Of a stretch of 42,718 nucleotides of DNA, positions 16,708 through 25,105 are shown piece by piece. The notes below the pieces were generated by a model. The model searched no databases and was not told where the DNA came from. It saw only the letters and a list, made by a program, of their open reading frames with translations. This DNA is from Clostridia bacterium (GTDB taxonomy: Bacteria; Bacillota; Clostridia; Oscillospirales; CAG-272): contig JAFQPI010000057.1 in the NCBI GenBank assembly GCA_017411805.1, forward strand, positions 1 to 42,718. Direction: 5' to 3'. Numbering within the stretch: the stretch's first letter is position 1; each line of letters starts with the position of its first letter. The position numbers were made by a program, and so were the translations under genes.

Positions 16708-17508
16708 TTACGGACGAAGTCCCATACCGCCTTCAAGAGTAACGGTTTCTCCGTTCATATACTTAAAGTCGGGGTTGGCAAGTTGAACGCAAACTCTGCC
16801 TATTTCGGTCTCGGGATCGCCGAAATGACCTGCGGGAGGCATCTTTACATTTGCTTTGAACGCCTCAGGGTAAGCTTTTTCAAAGTTTTCAAGCTGTGCT
16901 GTCCATGCCAGCGGGCATACCACATTGGTGTTGATACCGTCGCGTGCCCATTCTGTTGCGGCAACACGGGAAAGTCCGCGTACTGCTTCCTTGGCGGCAG
17001 CGTATGCACATTGTCCGTAATTTCCGAAAAGTCCTGCGCCTGAGGCGAAATTGATAATACTTCCCTGCGTTTCTTTAAGATAGGGATAGCAAGCCTTCAT
17101 ATAATAGAAGGTTGCGTAGAGTCCTGAGTAGATAGCTAAGTCAAACTGTTCCGTGGTATGATCTTGGAGGGTAATGCCTGATGCCGAAGCTTGGGCATTG
17201 TTGATGAGGACATCGATTCTTCCGAATTCTGCAACAGCGGCATCCACTACTTTCTTCGCGGTAGCTTCATTGTCGCTGCCCGCAGAAATATCTGCCGCAA
17301 GAATGAGTACCTTGATGCCGTAAAGCTTTTCAAGCTCTTCCTTAGCTTTTTCGAGTTTTGAGACATTTCGTCCCGTGATGACGAGGTTCGCGCCCTCTTT
17401 TGCATATGCGGTTGCGATGCCATAACCTATTGAGCCGCATTTGCCGTTTGATAGAACTGCGTAGCCTGCACCGGTGATAATTGCTGTTTTACCTGTTAAA
17501 AATCCCAT
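16708..17508 (-). CDS. Short-chain dehydrogenase/reductase
   Basis: A 266-residue NAD(P)-dependent oxidoreductase with a Rossmann fold. The cofactor loop is unusual: TGAGYAVLSNGKCGSIGYG contains a longer loop than the usual TGxxxGIG, like that of some enoyl-ACP reductase relatives. The rest is classical: DVLINNA, FASGAG with the catalytic Ser region, and YAAAK as the YxxxK pair. It ends NGETVTLEGGMGL, the usual family tail. The substrate cannot be told from sequence. It is transcribed alone. An 8-bp inverted repeat, TATGAGAA (17523-17530) with TTCTCATA (17543-17550), lies in its leader and could bind a regulator. Confidence 0.8.
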   Translation of the reverse strand: MGFLTGKTAIITGAGYAVLSNGKCGSIGYGIATAYAKEGANLVITGRNVSKLEKAKEELEKLYGIKVLILAADISAGSDNEATAKKVVDAAVAEFGRIDVLINNAQASASGITLQDHTTEQFDLAIYSGLYATFYYMKACYPYLKETQGSIINFASGAGLFGNYGQCAYAAAKEAVRGLSRVAATEWARDGINTNVVCPLAWTAQLENFEKAYPEAFKANVKMPPAGHFGDPETEIGRVCVQLANPDFKYMNGETVTLEGGMGLRP

Positions 17509-17555
17509 GTGGTTCTCCTTCTATGAGAATAGTATTTTTTATTTCTCATAAAAAT

Positions 17556-17584
17556 ATTATAGCACAAAACAGAGAAAATGTAAA
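17556..17584 (-). promoter_or_regulatory. Promoter of the SDR gene
   Basis: -35 TTTACA (17579-17584), 17-bp spacer ending TGC, -10 TATAAT (17556-17561), minus strand. Confidence 0.75.
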
Positions 17585-17647
17585 TACGATTTGACGAAAA
17601 ACGATTAAAGTTGCACAAAATTAATGAATTGTTTTATTAAGGCGGTG

Positions 17648-17676
17648 TTGATTTAGCACAACATTTGTGATATAAT
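17648..17676 (+). promoter_or_regulatory. Promoter of small lipoprotein
   Basis: -35 TTGATT (17648-17653), 17-bp spacer ending TGA, -10 TATAAT (17671-17676). Confidence 0.75.
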
Positions 17677-17707
17677 AAATAGGAAATATGATTATTCGGA
17701 GGGTGAA

Positions 17708-18310
17708 ATGAAAAAGATACTGTTGACTATCATTGCCGCTATTGCTCTGCTGTTATCTGTTGCGTCGTGCGCGGATTCGGGTGAAGGCGGCTACGAATAC
17801 AGGGGATTCGTAACCGAGGTATATAAGAATGCAAAAGGTGAAACTGTTATTGCGACGATTTCGGATGACGTAGAGTCCGAATTTATCATCGGTTCAAATA
17901 CAAAAATGATCGCTCCCGCTGCAGATCCGGTTGCCGTCGGCGATTACGTTATGCTTTCGACAACGCGCAGAAGCGACGAATACATCGAAAGGATCAAGGT
18001 CTCGCCCGGACACTCCACAACCGGAAGGCTCATTTACGTTGAAGGCGAGGAATCACCATTCGTTCTTACAGCACCGAAGGAGGACGGAAGCCGCATGCTT
18101 ATCAGACTGACGGACAACAAAGGCACGCTTCCCGGTGTTTCGGGAATTGGTGACGTGATAAAGGTTTTTCACAGCACGCAGATAGTGCTTACGGCACCCG
18201 TTGCAGACGTTGAGGCTCTGATCTTCCTTGAAAACGGTACTGCCGCGGATCTAACAGAAGAGGATATTGCCTTTATCGCCTCTCAGGGTTATACAATTAA
18301 ATCGGAATAA
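17708..18310 (+). CDS. Small lipoprotein of unknown function
   Basis: A 200-residue predicted lipoprotein. The signal peptide MKKILLTIIAAIALLLSVAS is followed by the lipid Cys in VASC. The mature part is beta-rich: residues 30-85 (GFVTEVYKNAKGETVIATI, GDYVMLST) look like a small OB- or barrel-type fold, and a second similar segment follows (GRLIYVEGEESPFVLTA, GIGDVIKVFHS), so it may be two repeats of one beta domain. I do not recognise a family. RBS GGAGGGTG lies just before the ATG. It stands alone with its own promoter and a bidirectional terminator. Confidence 0.65.
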   Translation: MKKILLTIIAAIALLLSVASCADSGEGGYEYRGFVTEVYKNAKGETVIATISDDVESEFIIGSNTKMIAPAADPVAVGDYVMLSTTRRSDEYIERIKVSPGHSTTGRLIYVEGEESPFVLTAPKEDGSRMLIRLTDNKGTLPGVSGIGDVIKVFHSTQIVLTAPVADVEALIFLENGTAADLTEEDIAFIASQGYTIKSE

Positions 18311-18345
18311 AATATGCCCCGACATTCCAATCGGGGCATATTTTG
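18309..18345. terminator. Bidirectional terminator
   Basis: AATATGCCCCGA (18311-18322) pairs with TCGGGGCATATT (18331-18342), with A/T runs on both sides. It serves both the lipoprotein gene and the convergent TauE/SafE gene. Confidence 0.9.
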
Positions 18346-18348
18346 GTA

Positions 18349-19074
18349 TTAGAACAGCATCAGAATTCCGCTGATTATCATTCCGATGTAAATTACGTAT
18401 TTGAGCTTTTGTGCATCAAGCTTATCGAATACCTTTCTGCCGAGAAAGTCGCCCGCGAGACAACCGATGAAGCCGACGGCGGCGTAGATGAGCAGATCGG
18501 CGGTGACGAGTCCGTTTATTGCGCGGTTTGCGGTGGCGTAGATATTTGTCAGGCAGAAATAAAACTGAATAGTGGCAAAGTAGGTGATATTATCGGGCGT
18601 GGCACTCGTCAGGTAGAGAACTGCGGGAGGTCCGCCTGTCGAGAAAAGACCGTTGAGCGCGCCGCCGAGCGTACCTGCGATTATTCCGCTCATTGGCGTA
18701 GGCTTGATCTTTATCTTTTTGTTAAAGAAAAGGAAGTATAAGCTGAGAACAATCAGTACGCTGCCGAGCAGTATTTCAAATATTTTCGCCTCAACCTTCG
18801 CGGCAAAGTAGACAGCTATGGGGATTGAGACCAATGCCGCGGCAAGCATAGGAACGGCGGTTTTATACGCGACATTTTTGCGGTATTTAACCGAGTTGAA
18901 GGTTGTGGTACAGCAGGAAAAGAGACAAGAGATAGTTGCTGCCGCCGTATTTGATGGCAGAAAGTGCGGAAGGAACATCATAGCAAAGATCCCGAGACCA
19001 AATCCGCTGACCCTCTGTACGAATGCCGCGCCGAATCCGACGAGAATAACGTATAAAAAATTAATGGGTTCCAT
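18349..19074 (-). CDS. TauE/SafE-family anion exporter
   Basis: A 241-residue membrane protein with seven to eight spans, of the TauE/SafE (former DUF81) family. It opens with LVGFGAAFVQRVSGFGLG, the conserved Gly-rich first span, and repeats the pattern in the second half (IIAGTLGGALNGLFSTGGP), as is usual for this family's internal duplication. Members move sulfite, sulfoacetate or similar organosulfur anions out of the cell. It lies 3 nt after the PhnP-like MBL gene and is in the same transcript, so the MBL enzyme may make or break down its substrate; this is a context inference. RBS GAGGTGG. Confidence 0.85.
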   Translation of the reverse strand: MEPINFLYVILVGFGAAFVQRVSGFGLGIFAMMFLPHFLPSNTAAATISCLFSCCTTTFNSVKYRKNVAYKTAVPMLAAALVSIPIAVYFAAKVEAKIFEILLGSVLIVLSLYFLFFNKKIKIKPTPMSGIIAGTLGGALNGLFSTGGPPAVLYLTSATPDNITYFATIQFYFCLTNIYATANRAINGLVTADLLIYAAVGFIGCLAGDFLGRKVFDKLDAQKLKYVIYIGMIISGILMLF

Positions 19075-19077
19075 ATT

Positions 19078-19887
19078 TTAAAATTCCACCTCAAATCCGT
19101 CGTATGAGACGAGGTAGCCGTATTCCGATGCGCGCCCGAGGAGATGATCGTGCAGGGGATTGCCGTTGTGCGAAAAGTGGTTGATGCAGATCACGGTGTT
19201 ATTGTCGATCGCAGAAATGGAGCTGAGCTTTTCAACTACGCGGTTGATGTTCGAAAAGCCCATATGCGAGCCTGTGTCGGGGATCGCGATATCGACGTTC
19301 GTGCAATCAAGGCTCAGCATATCGAAGCGGAAATGATTCTTTTCAATAAAATCAAAAACCTCGTCGAAAAAGCATCCCGTGTCGTGCGCGTAGAGAAGTG
19401 TCTTGCCCGAGTTCTCGATTACGTAGAAGAGAGGCTCGCCGCCCGGCATATGACGCGCGGGGAGTGCGGTCACGCGATATGTGCCGAATTCAAAAGCCTC
19501 GAAGGGCTTGATCACGTTTACTCTGACGTTTTTCGGCTCGCCGATGCGCGATGCGGAATAGCCCGAGCAGAAGACCTCAAGCTCGGGCGCGCGCATATTA
19601 TGGGCGTAGCAGCCGTGACGGTTATAGAGATCAGTCGGGTAGAGATGATCGGAGTGCGCGTGGGTGATCAGGAGATATTTGATGCGGTCGCCCTCGATGC
19701 CGTGGGTAAGAAAATGATGATAGGTGTCGGCGGGGAAGTCGATCAGCAGATCGTCGTTCACGAGCGACTGCGAGCGCGTGCGGATGTTCTTTCCGCCGAG
19801 TTTTCTTGCCTCTTCGCAATATTTGCAGTTGCAGAACAGAGCGGGAAATCCCTCTGCCGCCGCAGTTCCGAGATACTTGAGCTTCAT
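19078..19887 (-). CDS. PhnP-like MBL-fold hydrolase
   Basis: A 269-residue MBL-fold enzyme with a Cys cluster in the N-terminal loop (LFCNCKYCEEAR), as in PhnP-type phosphodiesterases, where Cys residues bind an extra zinc. The main zinc motif is THAHSDHL, followed by a late metal-binding pair in LLYAHDTGCF and INHFSHNG. PhnP opens cyclic ribose phosphates in phosphonate breakdown, but no phn genes are here, so the substrate is unknown. It is paralogous to the protein at 28946-29791 (the first ~90 residues are alike). It is the first gene of a two-gene operon with the TauE/SafE exporter. RBS AAAGGAGCG. Confidence 0.8.
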   Translation of the reverse strand: MKLKYLGTAAAEGFPALFCNCKYCEEARKLGGKNIRTRSQSLVNDDLLIDFPADTYHHFLTHGIEGDRIKYLLITHAHSDHLYPTDLYNRHGCYAHNMRAPELEVFCSGYSASRIGEPKNVRVNVIKPFEAFEFGTYRVTALPARHMPGGEPLFYVIENSGKTLLYAHDTGCFFDEVFDFIEKNHFRFDMLSLDCTNVDIAIPDTGSHMGFSNINRVVEKLSSISAIDNNTVICINHFSHNGNPLHDHLLGRASEYGYLVSYDGFEVEF

Positions 19888-19916
19888 TGGTTCGCTCCTT
19901 TGGGTTTAATGGATTA

Positions 19917-19945
19917 ATTATATCACAGAAGATCTATTTTGGCAA
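19917..19945 (-). promoter_or_regulatory. Promoter of the MBL-TauE operon
   Basis: -35 TTGCCA (19940-19945), 17-bp spacer ending TGA, -10 TATAAT (19917-19922), minus strand. Confidence 0.75.
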
Positions 19946-19985
19946 CAAAAAAATGAAAATAGCCTTGTTTTTTCGAAGAATTATA

Positions 19986-20014
19986 TTGTAATTGAGGCGT
20001 TTTTATTGTATAAT
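19986..20014 (+). promoter_or_regulatory. Promoter of the oligoendopeptidase gene
   Basis: -35 TTGTAA (19986-19991), 17-bp spacer, -10 TATAAT (20009-20014). Unlike most promoters here it lacks the extended TGn. Confidence 0.65.
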
Positions 20015-20043
20015 GAAGAAAAAACACAAGGAGTGAACGAAAA

Positions 20044-21804
20044 ATGTACAACGAATGGTCACTTGACGTATTTTATAAGGGCGCGGATGATCCCGCGCTT
20101 GAGCTTGATATTAAAAAGATCGAGGAATCGGTTGCCGAATACAAAAAGGCGATCGCGGCACTTGACGCATCCGCACCGACGGCATCTTTGCGCCGTGTTA
20201 TCGACGTAAAAGAGCAGATGGGCCTGCTGACCCGCCGCCTTATGGGATTCTTCAGCCTCCGTCGTTCGGCAAACGCATCGGACACCGCAGGCGCGGTCTA
20301 CATGACCAAGATCCAGGGTATGATGGCGTCGCTTGCCAAGGAGAACGTCGCTTTCAATAAGTTTGTCGGCGCGATCGAGGATATCGATGCCGTCATCGCG
20401 GGCGACGAGGTCCTTTGCGAATACGGATTCTATTTTGATGAGGTAAAGAAGTCTGTTTCGCATATGCTTTCCGATGAAGCCGAGGAGGTCTTTGCTAAGC
20501 TCAACATCAGCGGCGGCAGAGCCTGGGGCGATCTTTTCTCCTATCTGACCGCAAACGTTGAGGTTGATTACAAGGGCGAAAAGACGACTCTTTCCGCCAT
20601 TCGCGGACTTGCCGAGAGCGATGATGCCGCTGTCCGCCGCGAGGCTTACGAGGCTGAGCTTGCCTGCTACAAAAAGATCCGCGATTCGATCGCGTTTGCG
20701 CTCAACAGCATCAAGTGTCAGGTAAATACCGAGGCTGAGCTCCGCGGCTACGCAGATCCGCTGGCAATGACCCTCGAGGATTCGCGCATGCAGAAGGCGA
20801 CCCTCGACGCAATGCTCGAGGCTATGCGCGAATATATGCCCAAATTCCGCGAGTATATGCGCCATAAGGCAAAGCTTCTCGGATACGAAAACGGTTTGCC
20901 CTGGTTCGAGATGTACGCGCAGATCGGCGACGCAAGCACGCAGACTTTTACCGTCGAGGAGGCGCACAAATATCTCGTCGAGCATTTCGAAAGCTTTGCT
21001 CCCGATCTCGCTGAAATGGTAGACCGCGCGTTCCGTGAAGAATGGATCGACTTTTATCCCCGCGCGGGCAAGGTCGGCGGTGCATTCTGCTCGAATCTGC
21101 CCTTCATCGGTCAGAGCCGTATTCTTACCAATTTCTCGGGCAGCTTCGGCTCTGTAGTCACACTCGCGCACGAGCTTGGTCACGCATACCACGGTCAGCA
21201 GATCGAGTCGCACCGTCCGCTCAACACGGGATACACGATGCCCGTTGCCGAGACTGCATCGAACTTCAACGAGCTTATCATCGTAAACGACGCGATATCG
21301 AAGGCTGAGGGCGCGGAGAAGATCGCTCTTATCGAAAGCCAGATCCAGGATTGCAACCAGATCATCGTTGATATCTACTCGCGCTTCCTCTTCGAGGACG
21401 AGGTCATCCGCCGCAGAAAGAGCAAGTTTATGTTCGCGGACGAGCTTGAACAGATCATGCTTAATGCACAGAAGGAAGCCTACGGCGACGGTCTCGACCC
21501 GAATTATCTTCATCCCTATATGTGGTGCTGCAAGAGCCACTACTACCGCGCGGGTCTCAGCTACTATAATTTCCCCTATGCCTTCGGCGGACTCTTCTCG
21601 CGCGGCCTTTACGCGAAGTATCTCGAGGAGGGCGAGGCATTCCTGCCCAAATACCGCGCGCTTCTGAAGGCAACGACCGTCGAGAGCGTCGAGGACGTCG
21701 CTCATATCGCGGGCATCGACCTGACCAAGCCCGAATTCTGGCGCACGAGCCTGCAGGTTATTGCCGATAGAATTGATGAGTTTATTGCGGAGACGAGCAA
21801 ATAA
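20044..21804 (+). CDS. pepF: M3-family oligoendopeptidase
   Basis: A 586-residue cytoplasmic zinc peptidase of the PepF (M3B) type, which degrades short peptides. The zinc motif HELGH is at residues 376-380 (in HELGHAYHGQ), and the third ligand Glu lies in PVAETASNFNE about 25 residues later. The N-terminal helical domain and the length fit the family. RBS AAGGAGTG is 8 nt before the ATG. It is a single-gene unit with a strong promoter. Codon use is regular, so the antisense frame of similar length is only a shadow. It may act with the amino-acid transporter in peptide scavenging. Confidence 0.93.
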   Translation: MYNEWSLDVFYKGADDPALELDIKKIEESVAEYKKAIAALDASAPTASLRRVIDVKEQMGLLTRRLMGFFSLRRSANASDTAGAVYMTKIQGMMASLAKENVAFNKFVGAIEDIDAVIAGDEVLCEYGFYFDEVKKSVSHMLSDEAEEVFAKLNISGGRAWGDLFSYLTANVEVDYKGEKTTLSAIRGLAESDDAAVRREAYEAELACYKKIRDSIAFALNSIKCQVNTEAELRGYADPLAMTLEDSRMQKATLDAMLEAMREYMPKFREYMRHKAKLLGYENGLPWFEMYAQIGDASTQTFTVEEAHKYLVEHFESFAPDLAEMVDRAFREEWIDFYPRAGKVGGAFCSNLPFIGQSRILTNFSGSFGSVVTLAHELGHAYHGQQIESHRPLNTGYTMPVAETASNFNELIIVNDAISKAEGAEKIALIESQIQDCNQIIVDIYSRFLFEDEVIRRRKSKFMFADELEQIMLNAQKEAYGDGLDPNYLHPYMWCCKSHYYRAGLSYYNFPYAFGGLFSRGLYAKYLEEGEAFLPKYRALLKATTVESVEDVAHIAGIDLTKPEFWRTSLQVIADRIDEFIAETSK

Positions 21805-21830
21805 CACCAGCGGAAAGTTTTTTGAAGCTT

Positions 21831-22220
21831 CTTAAGAAACTTTTTTTCAAAAAAGTTTCTTAAGCCGACCTCCGCAGAGGTCGGAACTTCCTTTTCGCTT
21901 CAAGCGGGCGGCGTCCCTGCCGACCGCTTGAAAGTCTCAACACCTCACATCGCGGGAGGTGTTGAGACTTTACTTTTAAATTTTGTAATACTGTGCCCCA
22001 AAATTAAGTTTAGCATATTACTTAAAAATAAAAAGCCGCGCGCCTGTGGGGCGCGCGGAGGATGAAAGAGCGAAAACCTACCCGCAAAGGGTAGGTTTTA
22101 CTCTTTCCAAACGGGCGGCGACACGCCGCCCGTTTGAAGCGCAGGGGGGATAGTTTCGCGCTCTGCGGAGCGCGACTTAAGGCGCTGCCTTAAGAATCTG
22201 CCACCTTTTGAAAAAGGTGG
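21831..22220. repeat. Array of ten consecutive hairpins
   Basis: No gene lies in the 454 bp between 21804 and 22259. Instead hairpins follow each other at 21831-21864, 21865-21884, 21899-21932, 21932-21970 (15-bp stem), 22036-22058, 22064-22107, 22109-22135 (12-bp stem, 3-nt loop), 22157-22174, 22176-22194 and 22201-22220. Stems differ in sequence, although CTTAAG arms recur in the first and ninth. They may be REP-like elements or multiple terminators. It is the end zone of two convergent genes. Confidence 0.75.
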
Positions 22221-22258
22221 ACGAAAACTTTTTCGCTGCTGTTGTCTTTAGTTTTGAA

Positions 22259-23023
22259 TTAAAGAGTCGAACCGAAATCGGTAACAAGCGTCTGTCCCGT
22301 GATCGCTCTCGACTCGTCGGAGGCGAAGAAGAGGAGCATATTGGCAACGTCCTCGGGCATACAGGGCTGTACCTTGAGGTCGTTGTGCTTCATCATCTGA
22401 CCGAAGATGTTCATATCCATATTAGCGGGGTTCATACCTGCTACCATGGGGGTTACGATGGTGCCGGGGCAGATAGCGTTACAGCGTACGTTGGTGCCTG
22501 CGAAACGGAGAGCGGTGTGACGGGTCAGACCGATAACGGCAGCCTTGGACGCAACGTAAGCCGCGCCGCCGCAGCCCATAACGCCGGCAACCGACGCTAC
22601 GTTTACGATCGAGCCGTAGCCCGTCTTTGCCATCTCGATTGCGACCTCGCGGGTCATACAGATGGTGCCCTTGGTGTTGATGTCGATAACGCGGTTGATG
22701 TCGTCGTCGGAAACGCTGTCGATAGCCTTAAGGCCGTTGTCGAGAACGCCCGCATTGTTGATAAGGACGTCGACTTTGCCGTATTTAGCCATAGTCTCGG
22801 CAACGACTCTCTTTGCGTCCTCGGGCTTGGATATATCGCTGACGATGGGAAGAACCTCGCCGCCTGCCTCACGGATCTTTGCGGCAACCTCTTCGAGCTG
22901 TGCCTCTCTACGTGCCGTGATGACGACACGTGCGCCCTCAGCGGCAAATTTCTGTGCGGTAGCTGCACCTACGCCCGAGTTACCGCCCGTGATAATTGCA
23001 ACTTTTCCTTCCAAACGGTTCAT
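22259..23023 (-). CDS. Classical short-chain dehydrogenase/reductase
   Basis: A 254-residue NAD(P)-dependent oxidoreductase. All classical motifs are present: TGGNSGVG (residues about 12-19), NNAG, SVAGVMG with the catalytic Ser, and YVASK. The tail GQTLVTDFGSTL is usual. The family covers alcohol, sugar, steroid and acyl-ACP dehydrogenases, and the substrate cannot be chosen here. RBS AGGAGGA precedes the ATG. It is a distant homologue of the SDR at 16708-17508 but has the normal glycine loop. It is transcribed alone. Confidence 0.88.
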   Translation of the reverse strand: MNRLEGKVAIITGGNSGVGAATAQKFAAEGARVVITARREAQLEEVAAKIREAGGEVLPIVSDISKPEDAKRVVAETMAKYGKVDVLINNAGVLDNGLKAIDSVSDDDINRVIDINTKGTICMTREVAIEMAKTGYGSIVNVASVAGVMGCGGAAYVASKAAVIGLTRHTALRFAGTNVRCNAICPGTIVTPMVAGMNPANMDMNIFGQMMKHNDLKVQPCMPEDVANMLLFFASDESRAITGQTLVTDFGSTL

Positions 23024-23057
23024 TGAAAAATCCTCCTGTTGTTATGTTTTTTATTTT

Positions 23058-23086
23058 AGTATATCATAAATTTGTGGGTGTGTCCA
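23058..23086 (-). promoter_or_regulatory. Promoter of the SDR gene at 22259
   Basis: -35 TGGACA (23081-23086), 17-bp spacer ending TGA, -10 TATACT (23058-23063), minus strand. Confidence 0.55.
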
Positions 23087-23095
23087 TCAAGACAA

Positions 23096-23776
23096 TTATA
23101 ATTTCTTTTTCAATATATGTTTGAGGTAATTTTTTTTGAAATCTCTGCCGTTTATAAAAAACTCAAGTTCGGAATTTGACGGTGATTTGGTTTCGAACTT
23201 TTTTGCAACAAGCTCAATAGTGCAGATCAAGTCTGCTGCTTGGAATAAGATATAATCTTTAGGCTGAACTTTTCGAAACTCAATATTTGACAACAGGGCA
23301 TTGAATACAGAAGTCAATACTTTGGTAAGTTCAATTTGACCGTTATCGTAGTAAACAACAATTTCGTCGAACTGATTCCAATATTCCATATTCCTGCGCA
23401 AGCTTTCTGAGATGGATTTCGATATTTTGGACGTAAGCTGAATTACATCGGAACATTCTGATTTTTTTATTAGTATAAAGTCGTAATGAATATCGAGTAT
23501 ACGTACGAAATTAAATAGAGAATTGAATAGCTTTTTTCTGCGTTCCATCAGATCGTTCATATAGATCGATTCTCTGCGGATTAAGGGACCTGCATGTATT
23601 GCATGGGGATTATAACCTATGTTGTTTATGAGTTGATAGAAGGAAGAAATCTTGCTCGATATGTCAATATTTTGATCGTGCAGAACCATAGTTACCAAAT
23701 AATATGGCGAATGAGGAGAATACTCTCCGAAATCTCCAGATTCATCAATGAAAATGCTTAATTTTTTATTTGACAT
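23096..23776 (-). CDS. DUF3800-domain protein
   Basis: A 226-residue protein of the DUF3800 family, an RNase H-like fold. The N-terminal signature IFIDESGDFG is clear, with a His-containing HAIHAG, a strand ending EIVVYYDNG, and the second signature FQAADLICTIE. These acidic residues are where a metal-dependent nuclease would have its site. The family is scattered on phages, plasmids and defence-rich regions, and its biological role is not settled. The gene is unusually A+T-rich for the region, hinting at transfer. It has its own consensus promoter, and a structured leader with a terminator lies between promoter and RBS (GGAG, 23785-23788). The ATG follows 8 nt later. Confidence 0.85.
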   Translation of the reverse strand: MSNKKLSIFIDESGDFGEYSPHSPYYLVTMVLHDQNIDISSKISSFYQLINNIGYNPHAIHAGPLIRRESIYMNDLMERRKKLFNSLFNFVRILDIHYDFILIKKSECSDVIQLTSKISKSISESLRRNMEYWNQFDEIVVYYDNGQIELTKVLTSVFNALLSNIEFRKVQPKDYILFQAADLICTIELVAKKFETKSPSNSELEFFINGRDFKKNYLKHILKKKL

Positions 23777-23789
23777 CCAGTACGCTCCG

Positions 23790-23875
23790 ATATAAAAAAG
23801 TGGCGGGGAAATTCCCCGCCGTTCGGTGGACCAGGGTCTTTCGACCAGCCCATCCGGCTCGCGCCGGATTTACAA
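23790..23875 (-). ncRNA. Structured leader RNA of DUF3800 gene
   Basis: Transcription from the promoter at 23880-23908 should begin near 23873. Read leftward, the RNA folds into AUCCGGC-GCGA-GCCGGAU (GNRA tetraloop), then GGUC-GAAA-GACC (GNRA tetraloop), then a strong terminator, GGCGGGG-AAUUU-CCCCGCC followed by ACUUUUUU (23794-23820). The coding start is only beyond this terminator. Several conserved RNA motifs are known from comparative genomics to lie beside DUF3800 genes; this is consistent with that, but I cannot assign a class. It could be a cis regulator or a small RNA. Confidence 0.65.
23794..23820 (-). terminator. Intrinsic terminator in the DUF3800 leader
   Basis: GGCGGGG (23802-23808) pairs with CCCCGCC (23814-23820) around a 5-nt loop; leftward RNA then reads ACUUUUUUAU. 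It stands before the coding start, not after it. Confidence 0.8.
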
Positions 23876-23879
23876 TGTT

Positions 23880-23908
23880 ATTATAACATTTTTTTGGTAT
23901 AATGTCAA
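23880..23908 (-). promoter_or_regulatory. Consensus promoter of DUF3800 leader
   Basis: -35 TTGACA (23903-23908), 17-bp spacer ending TGT, -10 TATAAT (23880-23885), minus strand: a perfect sigma-A consensus. Confidence 0.9.
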
Positions 23909-23965
23909 TACCTTTGACGAAAAATATCGTCATTATTATTATATGCGTAATTAAGTAAAAAAACC

Positions 23966-25105
23966 TTAGAAGACCTGCGGTGTTTCAATGCAAATTTTTT
24001 GGTTGCTTTTAACGATTGTTCCATCAATATCATTTGTTCCTTGCCACCCTCTTATCTTGAAGCTGTTTGCTGATATACTGAATAGATTTAATCCGCAATC
24101 GCTCAGAAATTGTTTCAATGAATCGCAAGTAAGTGGCTCAAGATATTCCTTTGTTATCTCTCCCCCGAAGCAATCTCTGCCGTCCCCAAAAAACTCGATG
24201 GCCAATAGATCACCGGAAATTATCTTATCTATCCACGCTTTTACGCTTTGAATGTCCGGCAAATGCTGATGCTGATAGGAAAATCTGACCATAAACGGAT
24301 CGTATTCATCATCGCTCATATAATAGACGTAAAGATTATCATTACCGAAAGGGTTGTAAATTATCGCCGATTCGAGATCGTCTGAGATATCGACGGTAAA
24401 TCTATCGGCGTATTCCGAAATGAATGAAAGACTGACGTCGGTGCGGCTTGCGAACTTTCGGACGTGGCCGTCGATATCGGAAAGAAATTCCGAAATGTCG
24501 AATCCGTATTTTTTGCCGAGCTTGATAGCCTCAAGACGGATTTTTGCGTATTTGTCTTGCTTGAAAAGATTAAACAGCTCCTCGTTTCTTTCGGGGAGAT
24601 AGTTTTCCTGCAATATTTCGCAAAGAATTTCTTTTTTAAAGCAGTCCTCCGATTCAGCGAAAATATCGGTCAGATAGAAGTAGTTTTCTTCATTTGCCTT
24701 GAGAATATCAAGCGAGTATATTTCATAATTCAGCTTGTTTATATGCTTTGAGACAGAGGTGCGAAGAATACTTTCCGAAATCTTTATTTTATACTCTGCA
24801 ATTACGTCAAGCGCGGCTTTGAGAAAGCTCAAGTCATCCGAGCAGAGCGCATTTTCCAGCAGATAAACAAGCTCAACGGCCTGCGGCAAGCGAAAGACGG
24901 TTTTTAAAACGTAAAGACGGCGGTATTTATCCTTGTGGTCTGAAAAGGACTTCAAAAGCTCGTATGCTTGAGCATCCTCGCTGTAAGACAAAGCCTCACA
25001 GGCAAGCGAGAAGTTTTTCATATTCGGTGAGAAGAGAAGTTCCCGAAGCTCTCCGATCGGTTTGTCATAAGGAATCGGAGCGCCGTTTAAGTATTCTTTT
25101 TTCAT
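23966..25105 (-). CDS. HEAT-repeat-like protein of unknown function
   Basis: A 379-residue, probably cytoplasmic protein. Residues about 20-225 form helical pairs that look like HEAT/ARM repeats (LLKSFSDHKDKYRRLYVLK, LFNLFKQDKYAKIRLEAIK). The C-terminal part (about 225-379) is a mixed alpha/beta domain with WIDKIISGDLLAIEFFGDG. No catalytic motif was seen. The ATG overlaps the TAA of the out-of-frame YgjV tail as TAATG, so the two genes were translationally coupled. Its own RBS is weak, which fits coupling. Confidence 0.65.
   Translation of the reverse strand: MKKEYLNGAPIPYDKPIGELRELLFSPNMKNFSLACEALSYSEDAQAYELLKSFSDHKDKYRRLYVLKTVFRLPQAVELVYLLENALCSDDLSFLKAALDVIAEYKIKISESILRTSVSKHINKLNYEIYSLDILKANEENYFYLTDIFAESEDCFKKEILCEILQENYLPERNEELFNLFKQDKYAKIRLEAIKLGKKYGFDISEFLSDIDGHVRKFASRTDVSLSFISEYADRFTVDISDDLESAIIYNPFGNDNLYVYYMSDDEYDPFMVRFSYQHQHLPDIQSVKAWIDKIISGDLLAIEFFGDGRDCFGGEITKEYLEPLTCDSLKQFLSDCGLNLFSISANSFKIRGWQGTNDIDGTIVKSNQKICIETPQVF

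Noticed and set aside
20059-21807. Long antisense reading frame opposite the oligoendopeptidase
   Set aside because: It spans nearly the whole gene because of biased third positions. It has no promoter or RBS, while the sense strand has a complete zinc peptidase.
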